From assembly GCF_937616625.2 (NCBI RefSeq), contig NC_065577.1, positions 4,753,001 to 4,817,000 of the forward strand: a stretch of DNA of 64,000 nucleotides, read 5' to 3'. Below are positions 31,001 through 41,490 of the stretch, in pieces. Position 1 is the stretch's first letter. Each line of letters begins with the position of its first letter. The stretch is from Mercurialis annua (Eukaryota > Streptophyta > Magnoliopsida > Malpighiales > Euphorbiaceae). The translations under genes were made by a program, and so were the position numbers. A model generated the notes under the pieces. That model had not been told where the DNA came from, searched no databases, and was given only the letters and a program-made list of their open reading frames with translations.

Positions 31001-32531
31001 ATAAACTCGTAGAACCAAATTAATTTTTTTAATAATAAATTTATTAATTTAATCATAGCTATGAATACAATAATTCATTTTTCCGGTTATATGTCATACG
31101 AGCAAATGAAAATAAAGAAAAGTATGATTTGCAGGATTGTGGAGCACTAGAGACGGGGAAAATTCAAGCTAGCTTCTTAACTCATGCTATGGTTCTTGCA
31201 AGAAGATCGTCCATTAACATGTTTCGAGATCTTGGCTATTACTGGCTGCGTCTTGCTATTTATGTTGCCCTAGCTCTAGGCCTTGCTACTGTGTTTGCCA
31301 ACCTTGGGTCGAGTCAAAATGCCATTAAGGTAATTATATTATAAAGTTCAATGTTATTTTAATTTTTTCAATTTAATTTGATTTCTATGATGTAAAAAAT
31401 CCTGAATTTAATTAAATATTTCAGGATAGAGGATCGTTGCTAATGTTTATATCTTCCTTCTTAACATTCATGACCATTGGTGGATTTCCTTCTTTTGTTG
31501 AGGACATGAAGGTACATAAAATTTACTTTTGTCTCACATTTTTTTAATTTAATTAAAAAACTGTATACTATTTAATTAAGATTGAATTAACCGACCGAAT
31601 TATATTGAAAAAATTATATTTCATTTTTTTTAAATAATATTTGGTTTGATTTTAATTATAACTCTTGAAACTTTCGGTTTGACCAAACCGATCTATTACT
31701 ATATTATTGAATTTATACTATTTAAATCAAAACTAATCTATTACTAATCTCATACACTAACAATACATAAAATTAGTATTTTATTCATTCTCGTTCTCTC
31801 TTATTTTCATTCCGATTTTTGAACTTGAACCAATACCCTAAATGGGCTATTGAATACTTCAGGTATTTGAAGCAGAAAGGCTGAATGGGCACTACGCACC
31901 ATCTGCATTTGTTATTGGCAACACATTATCAGCTACACCATACTTACTACTCATATCACTAATTCCCGGAGCTATAGCTTATTTCCTCCCCGGGCTTCGC
32001 GGCGGGGCGGATCACTTCGGATACTTTATGGCAGTATTATTTGCGTGCATGATGCTCGTCGAGAGCTTAATGATGACCGTTGCAAGTATAGTACCTAACT
32101 TTCTGATGGGTATAATTACTGGTGCAGGAATTCAAGGTTTAATGATTTTAGGCGGCGGGTTTTTTAGGTTACCGAGTGATCTTCCTTCAATATTTTGGAA
32201 ATATCCAATGTATTATATTTCTTTTCATAGGTATGCTTACCAAGGTATGTTCAAGAATGAATTTCAAGGACTTAGATATTCTGATGATCAAATTGGTGAA
32301 GACATTTTGAGAGATGTTTGGCAAGTGGAATTGGGTTATTCTAAGTGGGTTGATCTTGCAATTTTACTAGGAATGATTATTGTTTATAGAGTCTTGTTTT
32401 TGTGTATAATCAAGATTAAGGAGAATGTTAAGCCCTTGATTGCTTCTCTAATCTCAATTCCTCCCAAGAAAATAGCACAAACCATGGTGAATCCGATGGC
32501 TACACCTTTACACACAGAGATCAATGAATAA
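25063..32531 (+). CDS. ABCG (WBC) half-size ABC transporter, 8 exons
   Basis: Exons by GT-AG and frame: 25063-25342, 27417-27496, 27878-28333, 29548-29634, 29787-29912, 31135-31329, 31425-31511, 31863-32531; phases join without a stop to give 659 aa. The ATP-binding domain comes first, as in the ABCG subfamily: Walker [10 protein letters not shown] (79-87), signature LSGGQ (180-184), Walker B LLFLDEP (about 200-206), H-loop His240. The membrane domain follows (about 344-620), with several hydrophobic helices and [20 protein letters not shown]. Half-size ABCGs dimerise in the plasma membrane and export lipids, cutin or wax precursors, or terpenoids; the substrate here is unknown. It resembles the ABCG1-like/WBC1 group of cotton and other rosids. 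Before the signature the protein reads KIGGLSGGQ, apparently lacking about five residues (usually W-x-x-K/R-G) found in relatives. Confidence 0.93.
26012..26186 (-). mobile_element. tRNA-derived SINE, 5'-truncated copy (ABCG intron 1)
   Basis: A 29-base poly(T) on the + strand is the complement of its A tail. The body then matches the copy at 26722 nearly base for base, up to the box B region (complement GGTTCGAGTCC). It stops before box A. It lies inside intron 1 in antisense to the gene. Confidence 0.8.
26722..26949 (-). mobile_element. tRNA-derived SINE, full-length (ABCG intron 1)
   Basis: On the minus strand it has a box A-like TGGTCCAAGTGG, a box B GGTTCGAGTCC about 45 bases further, a GC-rich body with GCGCGACGCGGGTCGG, and an A tail (18 T on the + strand). 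The 14-bp target-site duplication ATTGAACCATATTA is at 26708-26721 and 26950-26963. The boxes would recruit RNA polymerase III. It is not a tRNA gene: the sequence does not fold as a whole tRNA with an acceptor stem, and it ends in poly(A). Confidence 0.85.
28646..29517. mobile_element. TIR element in ABCG intron 3, split by an Emigrant-like MITE
   Basis: The left end GGCAAAAGATGCAGACACAT and the complement of the right end, GGCAAAAGGTGAAATACACT, pair imperfectly. The two halves are separated by the element at 28749-29368. Removing that insert leaves about 250 bp of TIR-type sequence. Confidence 0.45.
28749..29368. mobile_element. Emigrant-like (pogo/mariner) MITE, 620 bp
   Basis: The ends CAGTTGACCCTCT and CAGTCGACCCTCT (complement) are inverted and flanked by TA on both sides. 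AATTAATAATTCTAATAATT runs inward from both ends. The CAGT end, TA target site and ATTAATA-rich subterminal are those of Emigrant/Lemi MITEs (family knowledge). It lies in ABCG intron 3. Confidence 0.75.
30457..30813. mobile_element. Long-TIR MITE in ABCG intron 5
   Basis: Arms of about 130 bp pair across the element: CATCTAACCCAATTTATACT and GGGTCAAAGAACCCCATAAT on the left have complements on the right. TTTTAAAA flanks both sides (8 bp, low complexity). No coding potential. Confidence 0.7.
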
Positions 32532-33100
32532 AATTAGGGATGTAATCGAGCTCAGAGTCGAATTCGAGTTTTAATTATAAAGTTGAGTCGAATATATTAT
32601 CACCGTGTTTCGCTTAATTGAATAAAATAGATGATATTGCTTATTTAGCTAGAAATGAAGGAGATTTGTGCTAAACACATGTATGTCATTTTACGGAAAC
32701 TTTAAACTTGGACTTGTATTTAAATATACGCTTTCTTTTAATGAAAGGTTTATATCAGTTGACATTTTACAGAAACTTTAAACTTGCACCTGTAATTTTG
32801 TTTGGAATGAGTGTTGTTTATAGAGTTTTTTTGGTACAATTAAGATTAAGATAATATTAGGCACAAATCATGGTGCATTTTATGACTAATGTATAGAATT
32901 AAAGTCAATTTGCGAATTAATTTTGAATAGTGTATAAAATTAGATGTTTTATGATAAAGTTATATAATCAGAGGCAGACCCGAAACTTTTTCATAAAATG
33001 AGAAAGTATATACTATAAGGACTTAACATTACTTATGAAAGAGTACAAGAGCTTATGAGTACCTTTTCCAACAAAAAAACTCTTTATTATAATTTTAATG
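32532..33100 (+). other. ABCG 3' flank with duplicated exon 8 tail
   Basis: The 3' UTR region contains GCTTATTTAGCTAGAAATGA at about 32639, repeated behind F-box copies 4 and 5. At about 32800-32900 GGAATGAGTGTTGTTTATAG then GCACAAATCATGGTG repeats part of exon 8 (GGAATGATTATTGTTTATAG, GCACAAACCATGGTG). This points to a tandem partial duplication of the gene end. Confidence 0.6.
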
Positions 33101-33113
33101 AATTTCAATTTAA

Positions 33114-33690
33114 TTAAAAATAAAAATTTCCTACAACTTTGGTTGTAGGAAACTCTTACAACCATTGACATGTCACTCATTGATTGGCTTTTTAAATACA
33201 TTTAATATATCTATAAAGTTATACTTTAGTTCCTATATTTTGTTAGAAGTTATATTTTAATTATTTAGAGTAATTTTATTTTTTTTATTTTTCCAAATAA
33301 TACTCCCAAAAACTATAATTTTTATTAACATTTTAGCATGAATGAAAAATTAAATTAATAAAAATTAACTCATATATTAATAATAATATAATTTCAATTT
33401 CAATTTCAATTTACTATTGTAACAATTAATCATTATTTAAAATCATTTAAGTGTAACTTATTATCATTTTAAAAAATAAAAATGGATTAAATATATGTTT
33501 ATCTAAAATAATATATTATTTTTAAAAAAAATATTAATAAAAGTTTTTAGTAGCCAAACTTATAAAAAATGTAGGAACTAAAAATATAACTATGTAAGTA
33601 TATTAAATGTATTTAAAAAGGCCAATCAACAAGTGTCATGTCAATGGTTGTTGTAGTAACCTTGGTTATAGGAAATTTTTGTTCTTTAAT
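33114..33690. mobile_element. Palindromic MITE (about 570 bp)
   Basis: The left arm AAAATTTCCTACAACTTTGG ... CAACCATTGACATGTCACTC ... GATTGGCTTTTTAAATACAT is mirrored at 33600-33685 over about 85 bp. The left arm also holds a small hairpin CCTACAACTTTGGTTGTAGG. The exact ends and target-site duplication are not resolved. Confidence 0.7.
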
Positions 33691-33706
33691 TAATCTGACC
33701 AAACCC

Positions 33707-34097
33707 GGATATTAAACTCTGTAGGTCACTAGGTTTTCCTCAAATTACAGAAAGGTCACTAAAATGTTTTTTGTTACAAAATGGTCATTAAATTATACCT
33801 TTTATTTCAGAGGGGTTCAGTCATATAAAACGTTGTGTTTTACGCAAAAACGCAACATTTTTGCTTCCGTGGCAAGTCAAAATTACAAAAAGGAACATAG
33901 TTCAGTGACCTTTTTATAATAAAAGGTATTATCCAATGACATTTTTATAATTCACGAAAAGTTTAATATTCTTTTTGTAGCAACATAAACATTTTTGTAA
34001 TAAAAAGTATAGTTCAATGACCAATTTGTAACAAAAAAAATTTAGTGATCTTTCTATAATTTGAGAAAAGTCTGATGATCTACAGAATTTAATATCC
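33707..34097. mobile_element. Mutator-like MITE, copy 1 (391 bp)
   Basis: Starts GGATATTAAACTCTGTAGGT and ends in its near complement; arms of about 57 bp. The target-site duplication GACCAAACCC is perfect over 10 bp (33697-33706 and 34098-34107). Nine to ten bp is the Mutator-superfamily length. It sits about 175 bp before the ATG of F-box copy 4, inside promoter sequence that is uninterrupted in copy 5 (GACCAAACCCTAATAGAG). Confidence 0.85.
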
Positions 34098-34273
34098 GAC
34101 CAAACCCTAATAGAGCTAGTGCGGCTCTTTTCAGAATCATTATAACAAGAGTCTAAACATATCAACAAAGCCGCTTAATTTGTTTTCAGCGTACAAAATC
34201 TCACTTAAAGCATACAAACCCTAATTTCCTGTGTTGTTCATAGAAAAGTGAAGGAAGATAATAGAAAAGAACA

Positions 34274-35374
34274 ATGTCAGATTATCTCTCTGAAGAATTA
34301 GTGGCTGAAATCTTGAAGAGAGTACCAGTTAAATCTCTGTTGAAATTCACAAGTGTTTGCAAATTATGGTATTCTCTAATCACAAACCCTAATTTCATCT
34401 CTTTTCACTTAGCTCACACCACTCAAGCCAACGAAACCTACTTGCTTGTCAAGAAGAACATTTCATATGGTAGGAAACCACAATTCGTTTTGCACAGAGA
34501 TAATGATTCATTTAGTGAGTATCAAAAACTAGATTTAAGCTCTTTTTTCGCGAAAGAGAATCTTGATAATGGTATAAAGATTGCGGGTTCATGTAATGGT
34601 TTGGTTTGTTTGTTTGATAAAATTAATAATCGCCTGATTTTATGGAACCCGGCAATTGGAGAGTTGATTACAACTTCTTTAAATGTGCGTAACAAGAGAA
34701 TGTGTGTGGTTGTTGGATTTGGATTTGATAGGAAGAACAATGACTACAAAGTAGTGACGATTGTTTATGATGATTATTCTAAGATATATTCGAAATTTTA
34801 TCTTCTAGGAGAAATCATCCAGCCATCTATTGAGCTTTTTGAACTCGGCTCCAATGTTTGGAGGACTATTACATTCAAGAGTCTAAATTATTTAGTTGTT
34901 GGTTGCAGTTGTGCTTATTTGAATGGGATTACTCATTGGTTTGCACAATTATACAATGGGATTGCTATAAAAACAATGATAACATCATTTGATTTGAGCA
35001 GCGAAGCATTTGAAGATATAATGCTCCCTAATGCCCTAGCTAAATTAACTAATCACCTTAGTCTTTCTTTAACAGTGTACCGTCAGTCATTAGCTGTGAT
35101 ATGCTATGAAACATTGGATATGGTAAACTGTAATTACCTAAAATGTTCGATTTGGGTGATGAAAGAGTATGGTGCCTTAGAATCTTGGACGAAACTATTT
35201 ACCATAGATTTAGAAAATCGTGGAGGTTTCAAGTTGGTGCTAGGCTTTCAAGGGAATGGTGGAATTCTCATTGATAAAAGTGATGCTGATGTAGCTTCTT
35301 ATGACCCTCAGACACAAAGGATGACCCAACTAGTAGATAGTGACGGTGGATGTTACTCGGTAGCGCAATGCTAA
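34274..35374 (+). CDS. F-box protein with FBA domain (copy 4), C-terminally shifted
   Basis: The protein is 366 aa from one exon. The F-box is at about 2-44 (YLSEELVAEILKRVPVKSLL, then FTSVCKLWYSL) and the FBA region has GSCNGLVCLFDK, LILWNPAIGEL and IWVMKEYGALESW. The last residues, CYSVAQC, end at a stop. In the next frame the bases continue as the family ending (YMESLVLLKGR). A small indel near 35370 has therefore replaced the last 15 or so residues, removing the final FBA strand. Whether the protein still folds is uncertain. The upstream 170 bp are nearly the same as those of copy 5. Confidence 0.9.
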   Translation: MSDYLSEELVAEILKRVPVKSLLKFTSVCKLWYSLITNPNFISFHLAHTTQANETYLLVKKNISYGRKPQFVLHRDNDSFSEYQKLDLSSFFAKENLDNGIKIAGSCNGLVCLFDKINNRLILWNPAIGELITTSLNVRNKRMCVVVGFGFDRKNNDYKVVTIVYDDYSKIYSKFYLLGEIIQPSIELFELGSNVWRTITFKSLNYLVVGCSCAYLNGITHWFAQLYNGIAIKTMITSFDLSSEAFEDIMLPNALAKLTNHLSLSLTVYRQSLAVICYETLDMVNCNYLKCSIWVMKEYGALESWTKLFTIDLENRGGFKLVLGFQGNGGILIDKSDADVASYDPQTQRMTQLVDSDGGCYSVAQC

Positions 35375-36015
35375 CTCTACATGGAGAGCCTTGTTTTATT
35401 GAAGGGGAGAAGGAACATTTAAAAACATTTACAAGGTTAAAGCCTTGTGTTTGTTTTGCTTATGTTGATCCCAAATTGAAACAATATTCAACTAATTTGA
35501 CCCTCTTTTTGATGAACTTTATGATATTTATGTAACTGAAAATTTGAGATTGTTGGTTTATGTAAAGTGATTGTATGGTTCTTATAATTACTTGAATGGT
35601 GTCGTCCAATGCCTCGTAAGTAAAACTCGCCATTTGGTTGCGGAATTTTATCATAGAAATTTGATAAGTAGTCACAGAGTATTAAGCCTTTGATTGCTTC
35701 TGTAATCTCAGTTCATCCATAAGATAAAAGCACAAATCATGGTGAATCCTATGAACTGAGAGACTAATGTATAAAATTAGGTCATAATCGAGTCGAGTAA
35801 ACTCACGCATTATTCGGATTTGACTCAAATATTATTTAAAATCAATTTGATTTGAGCTTAAATTTTTTTTAGAGAGCTGAGATCGATTTTGACCTTGCTT
35901 CAATTAACAGATAAGATAAATATGTTATTGCTTATTTAGTTAGAAATGAAGGTAACTTGTGCTAAGAAAAATGTATGAGATGTTGCATGAACTCATAAAC
36001 TTGGACCTATATGTA
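35375..36015 (+). pseudogene. F-box scrap and ABCG exon 8 tail relic behind copy 4
   Basis: ATTACTTGAATGGTGTCGTC (35587) is the YLNGVV scrap. TTAAGCCTTTGATTGCTTCT then GTAATCTCAGTTC, GCACAAATCATGGTGAATCC at 35680-35750 match the end of ABCG exon 8 ([10 protein letters not shown] ... AQTMVNP). TTGCTTATTTAGTTAGAAAT at about 35930 matches the ABCG 3' UTR. Same order as in the real gene. Confidence 0.7.
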
Positions 36016-36436
36016 AAAACTTCTTTCTTTCTGCAAAAGATGTTGTTCTTCATTCTTTTTATTCATTTTTATCGAATAATAAGAATTTTCCTTTTAGATA
36101 ATCGGAGAGATGGAAATACTTGTGGGAAGGATTCAAACCTACGGTCTAACAGTTTGCTGTCCAGCACTTATACCATTTGAGGTATAGCGAATGTAATCGG
36201 AAAAAAATGTAAAGTTATTTTTTTAATTCAAGTGAATATTCTTCGTTGATTCTTGTTATTAATAATATATGGCATGTCACTTTTCATCGGTCAATGAGGA
36301 TGTTATTAATCTCTAAAAACAAGTTTAAAATTGTGGATAGATGAATAACTATATCAGGTATAAGTGCTAGCTATGATTATTCCTGATTGGTTTTACTCAG
36401 TGACATGCGCACATATATGCTGCCAAATAATATGTA

Positions 36437-36616
36437 CTCCCTCCGTCCCATTTAAGAAAGGATATATCCCATTTTTATTTGTCCCACTTAAGAAGGTCAT
36501 ATCGTGTTTTTTGTGCCAATTAAATAGGGGTAAAATAAGAAAACACTATAGTAATTAATGCTTTCTTAATATATGTGAAAAAGTCATTTGTCCCTTCTTA
36601 AACGGGACGGAGGGAG
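36437..36616. mobile_element. Stowaway MITE (180 bp)
   Basis: Ends CTCCCTCCGTCCCATTTAAG and the complement of CTTAAACGGGACGGAGGGAG, flanked by TA at both sides. These are the classic Stowaway (Tc1/mariner) ends and target site. A fresh-looking copy with well-matched arms. Confidence 0.92.
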
Positions 36617-37440
36617 TACAACTTAAAACACTTTGGAATGAAGTAGTCAATTTGAGATCATTTGTTTGTATCCCAAAGTGTTTTAATAATTGTAGACATT
36701 TTTTTAGACGCAGAAAATGTGAAAAAATGATAAAGAGCATGATTTCTAGAAAAAAATATCATCAGATGATAAGTTGATTGGTAATTTTAAAATAATTAGG
36801 GACTAATTTAATACTTTATGATGAACTTGCTAATTGAATAGTGATTGTCGCAAAAACATAAAAAAACTCTCAAATTTTTATGGGTCAATGTTTAAACTTT
36901 AAATAAACGAACTAATTCCAACACTTTAGGATTTTACGGATCAATTAATATAATCTAGGAAGACCGAATGTTTTAATCAAACGCATTTGGTGACCAGAGG
37001 CCCAATTTGACAACTTTGGTGATTAAATAGTCATTTAACCACTTAACCAACCTAACTAATGGTAATTAATGGGAGAGTTTCTACGTTAGCACACTCGTAT
37101 TTAAACTACCTTAACTCATATAAATATCCTCTTTTGAGTTTTTGTTTTACCAAAATAATTTCAAATTTTAATGATTAATTAAAAAAAAATCATTGTCATC
37201 ATTTATATTAATCAGAGTAAATAGATTATTTACTCCTCTAATTAATATAAAGGATAACAATGATAATAAATAACTATATAAAATTAACTTTTATTTTACT
37301 GATAATTAATATAAATATATTTTCATAAGATGAGAAAAATATAATATTTTGGACTCTAAGAACTTATGTGCATTAGTAAACACTATAAGGGCTAAAGAAT
37401 TACTTGTGAAAAAGTAGAAGAGTTTATGAGTACTTCTTCC
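36617..37440. other. AT-rich spacer between F-box copies 4 and 5
   Basis: No gene or TIR pair recognised. From about 37370 on, the sequence (ACACTATAAGGGC ... AGAGTTTATGAGTACTTCTT) matches 33010-33065 before copy 4. This marks the left end of the duplicated unit. Confidence 0.45.
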
Positions 37441-37607
37441 TAATTAATTTCAGTTTTAATATGACCAAACCCTAATAGAGTCATTGCGGATCTTTCAAAA
37501 TCATTATAACAAGAAGTCCAAACATATATCAATAAAGCCGCTTAATTTATTTAAAGCGTACAAACCCTAATTTCCTATGTTGTTCATAGAAAAGTGAAGA
37601 ACAAAAA

Positions 37608-38735
37608 ATGAGAAGATCAATATCAAATTATCTCCATGAAGAAGTGGTGGTTGAAATATTGAAGAGACTGCCAGTAAAATCTCTGTTGAAATTTAGAAGT
37701 GTTTGCAAATTATGGTACTCTCTAATCACAAACCCTAATTTTATTTCCCTTCACTTAACTCACAACAAAATCGACTCCCTTGTTTGGAAGAACTCTGCTG
37801 CTCGTTCCTATGAATACACATTTGTTTTGCACATATATAATGACTCATTTAGTGAGCTTAAACAAAAATTTGTTATGAACAGTTACATTGTTGGTTTATG
37901 TAATGGTTTGGTTTGTTTGTCTGATAATAGACTATATAATCGCCTGATTATATGGAACCCGGCACTTAGAGAGTTTATTACAACATCTTTACGTCATTGC
38001 ACTAATCTGTTTGCTGGATTTGGGTTTGATAGACAGAACAATGACTACAAAGTGGTGAACATTGTTTATGATTATTACCACTATTCTAAGAGATATTCTT
38101 CTCTACCAGATATCGTCCAGCCAGATTCTGTTGCGATTTTTGAACTCAGCTCCAATGTTTGGAGGACTATCACATTCAAGAATCTAAGTTGCTGGGTTAC
38201 TAACGAATCTTGTGTTTATTTGAATGGGGTTAGTCATTGGTTAGCACAAACATACGATGGGATTTCTACAAAACGAACCATATTATCATTTGATTTGAGC
38301 AACGAAGCATTTAAAGAGTTGATGCTCCCTCATGCCCTAGCTGAAGAAACTAATGAGGTTCGTATTTTGTTAAAAGTGTACCGTCAGTCATTAACTGTGA
38401 CACACTATGAAAGATGGAGGTGGATATACCGGAGTTACTTACAGTGTTCGATTTGGGTAATGAAAGATTATGGTACACCAGAATCTTGGACTAAACAATT
38501 TACCATAGATTTAGAAAATCATAGAGGTTTCAAGTCGGTGCTAAATTTTCAAGAGAATGGTGAAATTCTCTTTGTGTTGCGTCTTGACGATGAGATAATT
38601 TCTTATGATCCTAAGACACGAAAGGTGACCCGTCATGGAGTCTATAGATCTGGCTTAGTGGTGCATTCTAATTACATAGAGAGCCTTGTTTTACTCAAGG
38701 GAAAAAGGAACATCGGTAACCAATTAGAAGGTTAA
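37608..38735 (+). CDS. F-box protein with FBA domain (copy 5), shifted start
   Basis: The protein is 375 aa from one exon. The F-box is at about 6-48 (YLHEEVVVEILKRLPVKSLL, then FRSVCKLWYSL). The FBA region has LCNGLVCLSD, LIIWNPALREF, GFGFDRQNNDYKVVNI and IWVMKDYGTPESW, and ends SNYIESLVLLKGKRN. The codon equivalent to the usual ATG is ATA (caATATCAAATTATC). An ATG 12 bp upstream in frame gives the N-terminus MRRS before the usual residues. So the family start was lost and a new one is presumably used. Nearest relative in the window is copy 4, with near-identical promoters. Confidence 0.93.
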   Translation: MRRSISNYLHEEVVVEILKRLPVKSLLKFRSVCKLWYSLITNPNFISLHLTHNKIDSLVWKNSAARSYEYTFVLHIYNDSFSELKQKFVMNSYIVGLCNGLVCLSDNRLYNRLIIWNPALREFITTSLRHCTNLFAGFGFDRQNNDYKVVNIVYDYYHYSKRYSSLPDIVQPDSVAIFELSSNVWRTITFKNLSCWVTNESCVYLNGVSHWLAQTYDGISTKRTILSFDLSNEAFKELMLPHALAEETNEVRILLKVYRQSLTVTHYERWRWIYRSYLQCSIWVMKDYGTPESWTKQFTIDLENHRGFKSVLNFQENGEILFVLRLDDEIISYDPKTRKVTRHGVYRSGLVVHSNYIESLVLLKGKRNIGNQLEG

Positions 38736-39330
38736 ATTTTATTCTAAAAACATACTGCTCAAGTAGGTTTAATTTAACATATTCTTCAATTTTTTTTGCT
38801 TTTATTGATCATGGAATTGAAACAGAAATAAATTATGATATTTATGTAACTGAAATTTTGAGATTGTTGATTTAAGCTATGGGTTGGTCTGTGTGTTAGG
38901 TCTTTTTATTCAAAAAAATGAATGCAAAGTGATTGCATGGTTCTCATGCTTACTTGAATGGCACAAATTAAGTCCTTGATTGCTTCTGTAATCTCAGTTA
39001 ATCCTCCTCAAGAAAATGGCACAAATTATGGCGAATCCCATGAGTACAAAATTAGGACGTTTTTATATATAAAATAACAATTAGGGACTTAGTCGAGTCA
39101 ACTCGCGCATAATAAAAAATGACTCAAAATATTACTCCAAATCGATTTGAATTTGAGTTTGAAATGAAATGTTTTGGAGTGGAGTCGAGATCGTTTTTTG
39201 ACCTTGTTTTGATTGAGAGAATAATATAAATGTCATTGCTTATTTAGCTAAAAATGAAGGAAAATTGTGCTAAACGGTGTATGGCATAATTTTACATAAA
39301 TTTTAAACTTGGACCTGTATTATTATATAG
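38736..39330 (+). pseudogene. F-box scrap and ABCG exon 8 tail relic behind copy 5
   Basis: Same structure as behind copy 4: GCTTACTTGAATGG at about 38947, then AAGTCCTTGATTGCTTCTGT, CTCAAGAAAATGGCACAAAT and ATGGCGAATCCCATGA (38969-39053), then TTGCTTATTTAGCTAAAAAT (39237). These match the end of ABCG exon 8 and its 3' UTR. No open gene. Confidence 0.7.
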
Positions 39331-39562
39331 AGGCTTTTGATAAATTATAATATTGAGAAAATTAGAGAAAAAACTCTATTTTCTAAAATAATAGTAAATT
39401 ATACCTCAACAAAGAAAAGATAGAAAAAATACCACACCTTTTTAGCACTTTTATTTTTTTACTCTAAAATCTTTTTTTATTATAATAATACTTATTTTTT
39501 ATTACTTTTTTCTCTAAACATTTTATTTTTACTCTCACATGTGTATCTCCCTTTTTTCCCAG

Positions 39563-39564
<2 letters not shown>

Positions 39565-39614
<50 letters not shown>
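39565..39614 (+). repeat. (TC)25 microsatellite
   Basis: A perfect TC run, followed by pyrimidine-rich DNA with CTTCTTCTTC and CCGCCTTCGC pieces. Open frames across it on both strands (Ser-Leu and Arg-Glu repeats) are artefacts of the repeat. Confidence 0.95.
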
Positions 39615-39618
<4 letters not shown>

Positions 39619-39954
39619 CTTCTCCTCCATTTTTTCTTCTTTTCCTATTTCTTCTTCTTCTTCATTTATTTTTTTCTTCTTTATCACGCCGTTGCTCCGC
39701 CTTCGCTGATCCGCCATTATTCCGTCGTTGCTCCGCCTTCGCCCCGCCTTCGTTTCGTCTTCACTCCGCCGTTCTTCCACATTTTAGCGTTTTTTAACTC
39801 GTTGTGATTATTACGATTTATTTTAACTCTCAGATTTAAAATAATTGTTCTTAATTTTTTTTAGTTTAAGATCTGAAAATCTGCATTAAAAACGATTTTA
39901 TGATTAAAAAAATGATTTTTCTACAGAAAAAACGATTTTCTGCAGAAAACAGCG

Positions 39955-40760
39955 CCTGATTATCATATTGTTATCACTATGACGTTATCATATTATTATC
40001 ATAACACTGCAGAGAAAAACGATTTTCTGTCTAGAAAAATGCTTGATTATCATTTCAGTATCATTAACGTTAGCATAACTGTATCATAACGTTATCATAT
40101 CAATACCATAATATTACGTGGTTATGATAATAATATGATAAGATTATGATATAGTTATGATAAAGTATGTTATGATAATAATTTTTGATATTGTTATGAT
40201 AAAGTATATTGTGATAATGTTATGATAATAGTATGATGATAAGTTTATGATAAAAAGTTAAGATATAGTTATGATAAAGTACGTCATGATAATATTTTAT
40301 GATAATGTTATGATAAAGTATATTATGATAATGTTATGATAATTTTTATAAGAATAGGTTATGATAATAGTATGAAAAAGTTAATGATAATAGTATGATA
40401 ATGTACGAAAAATAATTTTTTATAGAAAAATTATGATACCGAGATGATAATATCACTGCTGCTTTTATAATAATATTATGAAATTTTTTTTTTTTTTTAC
40501 AGATTATTTTTTTTTATATTTTTAAATCAGTGATTAAAATAATGAATTTTTAATTAATTACAAGCTGAAATTAACATAAATTATTAAGAATATTTATTTT
40601 TAAAAATGATAATGTGATGATAAGGTTATGATAATGTGATGATAAGGTTATTATTATTAAAAATGATAATGTGATGATAATAGTATGATAATGTGATGAT
40701 AATGTTATGATGAAACTATGATAAAATTATGTTAAGTTTATGATAAAGTTCGTAAAATTA
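39955..40760. repeat. TTATCAT / ATGATAA strand-switching repeat field
   Basis: From 39955 to about 40115 the motif TTATCAT recurs (GTTATCATATTATTATCATA). From about 40130 to 40750 the complementary ATGATAA recurs more than 25 times (TTATGATAATAGTATGATAA). The switch point is near ATATTACGTGGTTATGATAA. The two halves could pair as one large, imperfect hairpin. No coding sense. Confidence 0.75.
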
Positions 40761-40779
40761 TGAAAAAAATACAAAAAAT

Positions 40780-41490
40780 CATTTTTAAGGATTATTTTTT
40801 TCATATTTTTAGATTTGAAACTAAAATGATCATTTTATAATTAGTTGCAAGCTGAAATTAACATAAATTGTGAAAAATATTTTATTTGTCATATAATTTT
40901 TTTGATGTATTATTTTTATTGCAACTTTTTTAAATCTAGAACTAAAATAAAAAAAAATTAAATTATAAAATAAAATATAATAATTCAGAATTGATTGTAT
41001 ATTTTTAGAATTAAATACATGGTTGAAGATGATATTATCTAAAAAAAGAAAATAAGAGAAAGGAAAAAAAAATTACAGCAAAAAAAAGTGGAATAAGAGA
41101 AGAAAAAAAAAAGTGAAATAAAAGAGAGAAAATATGTGAGATATGTGTAATATTGCATGTGTTATGCACTGAGAGTAAAATAACAAATATTTTATATACG
41201 GGAAGTACACAAATATATAAGACAAAATCCTGAGGCATTTTTGTTAACTTTAGCGTGTTGATACATTATTTCATATTATTTTTGTTTTTTAGGTAAAATC
41301 CTAAATCTCTCTATAATATTTCTATGAGCCGTGTCTTAGATCAAAATAAATCGAAAATATTTTGCAGATTGTTCAAATAATTAACATTTTTCATTCTTTA
41401 ATAGAAAATGTTACTTATAAATCATCAGTTTTTGAACATCAAATGATTGGAATAGAATAGTAATTGTAAGAATAGTCAAAGTGTTTTAGT
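40780..41490. other. AT-rich repeat flank
   Basis: GCAAGCTGAAATTAACATAA at about 40847 repeats ACAAGCTGAAATTAACATAA at 40560, an internal duplication of about 100 bp. No gene. Confidence 0.45.

Noticed and set aside
39535..39807. Open frames on both strands with Arg-Glu or Ser-Leu repeats
   Set aside because: They are translations of the (TC)25 microsatellite and its pyrimidine-rich flank; no start context or conserved residues.
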